From positions 259,029 through 323,028 of the forward strand of contig CAADGV010000007.1 of the NCBI GenBank assembly GCA_900696645.1: a stretch of DNA of 64,000 nt. The letters run 5' to 3'. The stretch comes from an uncultured Chlorobiota bacterium. Its GTDB lineage: Bacteria > Bacteroidota > Ignavibacteria > UBA10030 > UBA6906. This document shows positions 60,745 to 64,000 of the stretch, piece by piece (positions within the stretch are counted from its first letter, which is position 1; each line of letters opens with the position of its first letter). A program made the translations under genes and the position numbers. The notes below the pieces were generated by a model. That model worked only from the letters and a program-made list of their open reading frames with translations. It was not told the DNA's origin and searched no databases.

Positions 60745-61508
60745 ATACGGCGATGAACGAAACAGCGACTGAAACCTTATGGGAAGAATACTCCCGGACC
60801 CGGTCGCTTGATGTGAAACGAAAACTGGTCACGGAATACAGTGGCGTAGTGAAGTTTGTCGTCAGCAAGTTCCGCGGGTATTCCCGGCAGTCAACTGCGG
60901 TGATCAATGAAGAGGACCTGTTGCAGCTCGGAATGATCGGGCTCTTGGACTCGATCGACAGATTTGATCCCTCGCGGGGAGTGAAATTCGAGACGTATGC
61001 GATTACACGCATTCGCGGCACAGTACAGGATGAATTGCGGAAGCTCGACTGGGTGCCCCGTTCTGTACGAGAGAAAGTTCGCACACTCGACAAGGTAACA
61101 CAAAAAATCGAATGCAATAACACACTCGCGGGCTCGACGAAACATATCGCGGAAGAACTGCAAATGTCCGTTGACGAGTATATCCACATGCTCCATGAAA
61201 CACGAAGCGCTACCCCTGAAGCGATCACGTTCGGAGCAGGCACGGAAGAATCGTTGGAAAACAGCATCGCCGATGATGATATCGATCCTGCGGAACGAAT
61301 GGGCAACGAACAGGTAAAGGAAATGCTCGTGACTATTGTGGAGAACTTACCGTCGCAGGACAGGCTCGTGATAGCGCTGTATTATTATGAAGAACTGACA
61401 TTCAAGGAAATCGCCAATGTGCTGCGGCTTTCTGAGTCGAGAGTGTTTCAGAAACATGCGGCCATTCTCGAACGATTGAGAAACAAGGTAAGCACGCTCG
61501 TGTCGTAA
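60741..61508 (+). CDS. fliA: flagellar sigma factor FliA (sigma-28)
   Basis: 255 residues, usual size. Region 2 is INEEDLLQLGMIGLLDSIDRFDPSRGVKFETYAITRIRGTVQDELRKLDWVPRSVR; region 4 is LVIALYYYEELTFKEIANVLRLSESRVFQKHAAILERLR. It directs RNA polymerase to TAAA-N15-GCCGATAA promoters, which are found before both flagellins and, less perfectly, fliL. Being at the end of the fliL run, it may boost its own expression. A FlgM-like candidate is at 27828. Confidence 0.96.
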   Translation: MNTAMNETATETLWEEYSRTRSLDVKRKLVTEYSGVVKFVVSKFRGYSRQSTAVINEEDLLQLGMIGLLDSIDRFDPSRGVKFETYAITRIRGTVQDELRKLDWVPRSVREKVRTLDKVTQKIECNNTLAGSTKHIAEELQMSVDEYIHMLHETRSATPEAITFGAGTEESLENSIADDDIDPAERMGNEQVKEMLVTIVENLPSQDRLVIALYYYEELTFKEIANVLRLSESRVFQKHAAILERLRNKVSTLVS

Positions 61509-61587
61509 CTCCGGGCCGCCCTTGATCAGATGCAACACATGAAAACGATATTCAGTCACAGACGTTGTACTGACATTTAGGGACCAC

Positions 61588-62463
61588 ATGGCATCACCGC
61601 AATTTATACGGGACAAGGTACAAACCATCATTCAATTGCCGACACTTCCGGCTGTTGCCCAGGAGGTTGTGGAAATGGTTGAAAATCCCAAAACATCAGC
61701 CTCACGTCTGGGCAGAGTGATTGAAGCAGATCAGGCCCTGACGGGGAAGGTCTTGAAAATTGCCAACTCGGCATTCTACGGCTTCCCGAAGCAGATCGCT
61801 ACCGTGGACTTCGCGATTATCGTTCTCGGGTTTGATGCACTGAAGGAGATTGTCATCAGTATTTCGCTCGTCAGCGCCCTGCAGAAAAAGGGCGACGCAA
61901 CGTTCGATGCTCACCGGTTTTGGGATCACTCAATCTATAGCGGCGTAATTGCGCGCCGGCTCGCCCGTGATCTCGGCTACAGGGTCAGCGGCGAAGTGTT
62001 CGTTGGGGGGCTTCTCCATGACATGGGGATCTCAGCCTTGCACCAGTATTTTCGAAATGAGTACGATGAAATTCAACAGCGGGCCGAATCTTCCGGTCTT
62101 CCCTTTATTGAAGCTGAACGCGAAGTCCTTGGCGTTACTCATGCCGATATAGGCGGCTGGCTTGCCGAGCGGTGGAACTTCCCCAATCATCTCGTCGAAG
62201 CGATCTTCAAACACCACGAGCCGCTGGAAGCGAAAGAGAATCCGGATCTTGTCAGCATTATCCATTGTGCAGACGTGTTGGCAAATACTCTGTGCGGGTC
62301 GCCGATGCAGTACGAAGAGGGGTTGACATTCCACCCGGACGTGTTGCACAGGCTTCATCTCGACGATCCGGGATTGCTTGACCGGTATGTCGAAAATTAT
62401 CGTTCGATCATTGCATCGGATATTACACAATTCAAGAGTATGTTCGGTGCTGCGCGAGACTAA
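61588..62463 (+). CDS. HDOD-domain protein
   Basis: 291 residues: LPTLPAVAQEVVEMVENPKTSASRLGRVIEADQALTGKVLKIANSAFYGFPKQI, FGGLLHD-type HD motif (VGGLLHDMGISAL), ALHQYF and FKHHEPLEA. It is a clear paralogue of the HDOD protein at 35295, with the HD pair and later His residues kept. Such proteins often couple c-di-GMP or phosphorelay signals to motility. TAGGGA lies before the ATG. The kinase gene follows 1 bp later. Confidence 0.9.
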   Translation: MASPQFIRDKVQTIIQLPTLPAVAQEVVEMVENPKTSASRLGRVIEADQALTGKVLKIANSAFYGFPKQIATVDFAIIVLGFDALKEIVISISLVSALQKKGDATFDAHRFWDHSIYSGVIARRLARDLGYRVSGEVFVGGLLHDMGISALHQYFRNEYDEIQQRAESSGLPFIEAEREVLGVTHADIGGWLAERWNFPNHLVEAIFKHHEPLEAKENPDLVSIIHCADVLANTLCGSPMQYEEGLTFHPDVLHRLHLDDPGLLDRYVENYRSIIASDITQFKSMFGAARD

Positions 62464-62464
62464 T

Positions 62465-63847
62465 ATGAACCATCCCTCACATCAAAAAGCCAGACTACGA
62501 CGCAATCGCCTGCAGTTGCTTGACAATGCTGCTCCGCAGTTTGAATCGTTCATGGAGAGTCGCGAACAATACATTTCAGCGCTGGAAGAGACGATCGATC
62601 TGCTCAAACGCAATCATCTGCAGGCAACGGAAAACAATGCTGCTATCCGTACCTCGCTTGACGAAATGCTGGCAATGCAGCAACTCTCCAACAGTATCAG
62701 CACGGCATTGGAGCCGGAAGAGATTGTCGGAACGCTCGTGCATCTCACGCGGCAGGTTCTTCCTGTGCTTGAAATGAATGTGTTTCTGTTCGAGCGGGAA
62801 TCGGGTTCTCTCTTGCCGTTTTCGAAGCGATCCTCACAGGAGTTCATCAACGTTGCCCGGAAGCAGGTTGAGGCGGGAATTGTGGATTGGGTGATAGCGG
62901 AACAACGGACAGCATTGTTTCCCGACCTTGATGTGATTGGCGCGGGTACGCAACAGAGAATTCTTGTGATCGTACCGCTCTTCATGCGCAACGAGGCACT
63001 TGGCGTCTTCATGATTCAGTCGCCGAAATCGCACGAGGAAATTTCAAACCATGACATCCAGCTCTTGAGCGTTTTGGCGCATCAGGCTGCGGTGGGTATC
63101 GAGAACTGGCGGACATTTGATCGCATTGTCTCATTGAACAAAGAGTTGAAGGAATCGCAGGCACAGACGATGCACGCCGCAAAGCTCGCTGCCATCGGCG
63201 AGTTGGCAGCGAGTATTGTGCATGAGATCAAGAATCCGATACAGGTTATTATGATGCACATGGAAATGGTGCAGCGCGGGAAGCCGCTTCCCGGATGGCA
63301 CGACCTTCTTGCGCAGCAAGTCAAGCGTCTCTCGGAGATGACCCGGCGGCTGATGAACTTCGCCCGCAATGCTTCGGAAGAGCCGAGAATGGAAGAAATC
63401 AATGTGAATAGGGCTATAGAAGAAACCGTTGCCATGGTTCAGCATGAATACCGGAACTCGATGATAGAAATCACTACTGCGTTGCGCCCTGATCTTCCTC
63501 CGGTAGTCGGTAACATCAACACGCTCCAGCAGGTGTTCCTTAATCTGTTAATCAATGCGCGGGATGCAATGCACAAAGGCGGAATGATAACAATCTCGAC
63601 AGAGTCTTCGGGGTTTCACGTGATTGCAAAGTTCGCCGATTCCGGAGCGGGGATTGACAAACACCATCTTGACAAGATTTTTATGCCGTTTTTCACAACG
63701 AAGGGCGAAGGAAGCGGAACCGGCCTTGGCCTATCCATCTGCAGAAAAATCATCAGTGACCACAAAGGGGAAATCAAAGTGGAGAGTGAAGTAGGGAAGG
63801 GGACGACATTCACGATATTTCTCCCTATGCGAAGGAGAGTTGTATGA
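62465..63847 (+). CDS. GAF-domain sensor histidine kinase
   Basis: 460 residues from the ATG at 62465, one base after the HDOD stop; earlier in-frame starts lie inside the HDOD gene. Coiled lead, GAF sensor (~80-225, EIVGTLVHLTRQVLPVLEMNVFLFER), HisKA with SIVHEIKNPIQVI (His253), HATPase_c (FLNLLINARDAM, DSGAGIDKHH, GTGLGLSICRKI). No membrane segment: a soluble kinase. No receiver is adjacent in the window; partners could be the orphan receivers at 14498, 32327 or elsewhere. Confidence 0.92.
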   Translation: MNHPSHQKARLRRNRLQLLDNAAPQFESFMESREQYISALEETIDLLKRNHLQATENNAAIRTSLDEMLAMQQLSNSISTALEPEEIVGTLVHLTRQVLPVLEMNVFLFERESGSLLPFSKRSSQEFINVARKQVEAGIVDWVIAEQRTALFPDLDVIGAGTQQRILVIVPLFMRNEALGVFMIQSPKSHEEISNHDIQLLSVLAHQAAVGIENWRTFDRIVSLNKELKESQAQTMHAAKLAAIGELAASIVHEIKNPIQVIMMHMEMVQRGKPLPGWHDLLAQQVKRLSEMTRRLMNFARNASEEPRMEEINVNRAIEETVAMVQHEYRNSMIEITTALRPDLPPVVGNINTLQQVFLNLLINARDAMHKGGMITISTESSGFHVIAKFADSGAGIDKHHLDKIFMPFFTTKGEGSGTGLGLSICRKIISDHKGEIKVESEVGKGTTFTIFLPMRRRVV

Positions 63848-64000
63848 GACGACTGCCGGTATTGGTAATTCTGCTTCTCGCGCCGTATGTAAGTATTGTG
63901 GCGCAATCGCATTCGCAACAAGCGAAACACGAGTCTTCAAGTCGTGCTGAAATCAAATCGCCGGCACGCACAAACTCGTCGCAGGTGGCGGAGAATGTTG
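63844..64000 (+). CDS. secreted protein, N-terminal fragment (runs off the window)
   Basis: The ATG overlaps the kinase stop (ATGA). The 52 visible residues begin with a signal peptide (MRRLPVLVILLLAPYVSIVAQ) followed by a polar Ser/Gln/Lys-rich stretch. The remainder lies outside the window and no family can be assigned. Confidence 0.7.
   Translation, partial: MRRLPVLVILLLAPYVSIVAQSHSQQAKHESSSRAEIKSPARTNSSQVAENV

Overview
The window suggests a flagellated, Gram-negative member of the Bacteroidota/Chlorobi/Ignavibacteria (FCB) lineage. Its cell-envelope genes are FCB-like: TonB-dependent receptors with a carboxypeptidase-regulatory-like N-terminus, a PorV/PorQ-type barrel, and a secreted protein with a sorting-type C-terminal Ig domain. 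Its flagellar genes are in the order typical of a large fla/che-type operon. The phylum-level call is inference from gene content; no rRNA or other marker gene is present.

Layout. 1-7.4 kb: the end of a TonB-dependent receptor, a membrane dipeptidase, a histidine kinase with an OmpR/PhoB-type regulator, two secreted proteins that share an unusual upstream array of 10-bp-spaced half-sites, and a CPBP-type membrane protein. 7.5-16.1 kb: a second TonB-dependent receptor, a large secreted protein, a DUF4258/DUF2283 pair, a PorV-like protein, and on the minus strand a PLP-dependent aminotransferase followed by a receiver-only regulator. 16.2-28.1 kb: a palindromic repeat, a ~1600-residue methyltransferase/kinase-like/TPR/GT4/GT4 fusion, a GT2-TPR protein, two tandem flagellins, then fliS, fliD, flaG, a fliT-like gene and a flgM-like gene. 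28.2-39.0 kb: a signalling island with NarL-type and NtrC-type regulators, sensor kinases, single receivers, a HEAT-repeat protein and an HDOD protein. 39.1-64.0 kb: the main flagellar run flgB-flgC-orf-fliE-F-G-H-I-J-motE-fliK-flgD-orf-flgE, then fliL-M-N-O-P-Q-R-flhB-A-F-G-orf-fliA, an HDOD protein, a GAF histidine kinase and the start of one more gene.

How it fits together. The sequence supports a layered flagellar programme. Sigma-54 type promoters (exact GG-N10-GC spacing) precede flgB, the HDOD/hybrid-kinase cluster and, less strongly, flagellin 2; an NtrC-family activator with GAFTGA is encoded nearby. Sigma-28 promoters (TAAA-N15-nCCGAT) precede both flagellins and the fliL-to-fliA run; the sigma factor itself (fliA) and a candidate anti-sigma factor are both in the window. 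Both flagellin leaders also carry a small hairpin with a GGA loop plus an ACAAGGA at the Shine-Dalgarno site, the arrangement expected for CsrA-type translational control. The large glycosyltransferases directly upstream of the flagellins suggest flagellin glycosylation. No tRNA, rRNA, CRISPR array, insertion sequence or integrase gene was recognised.
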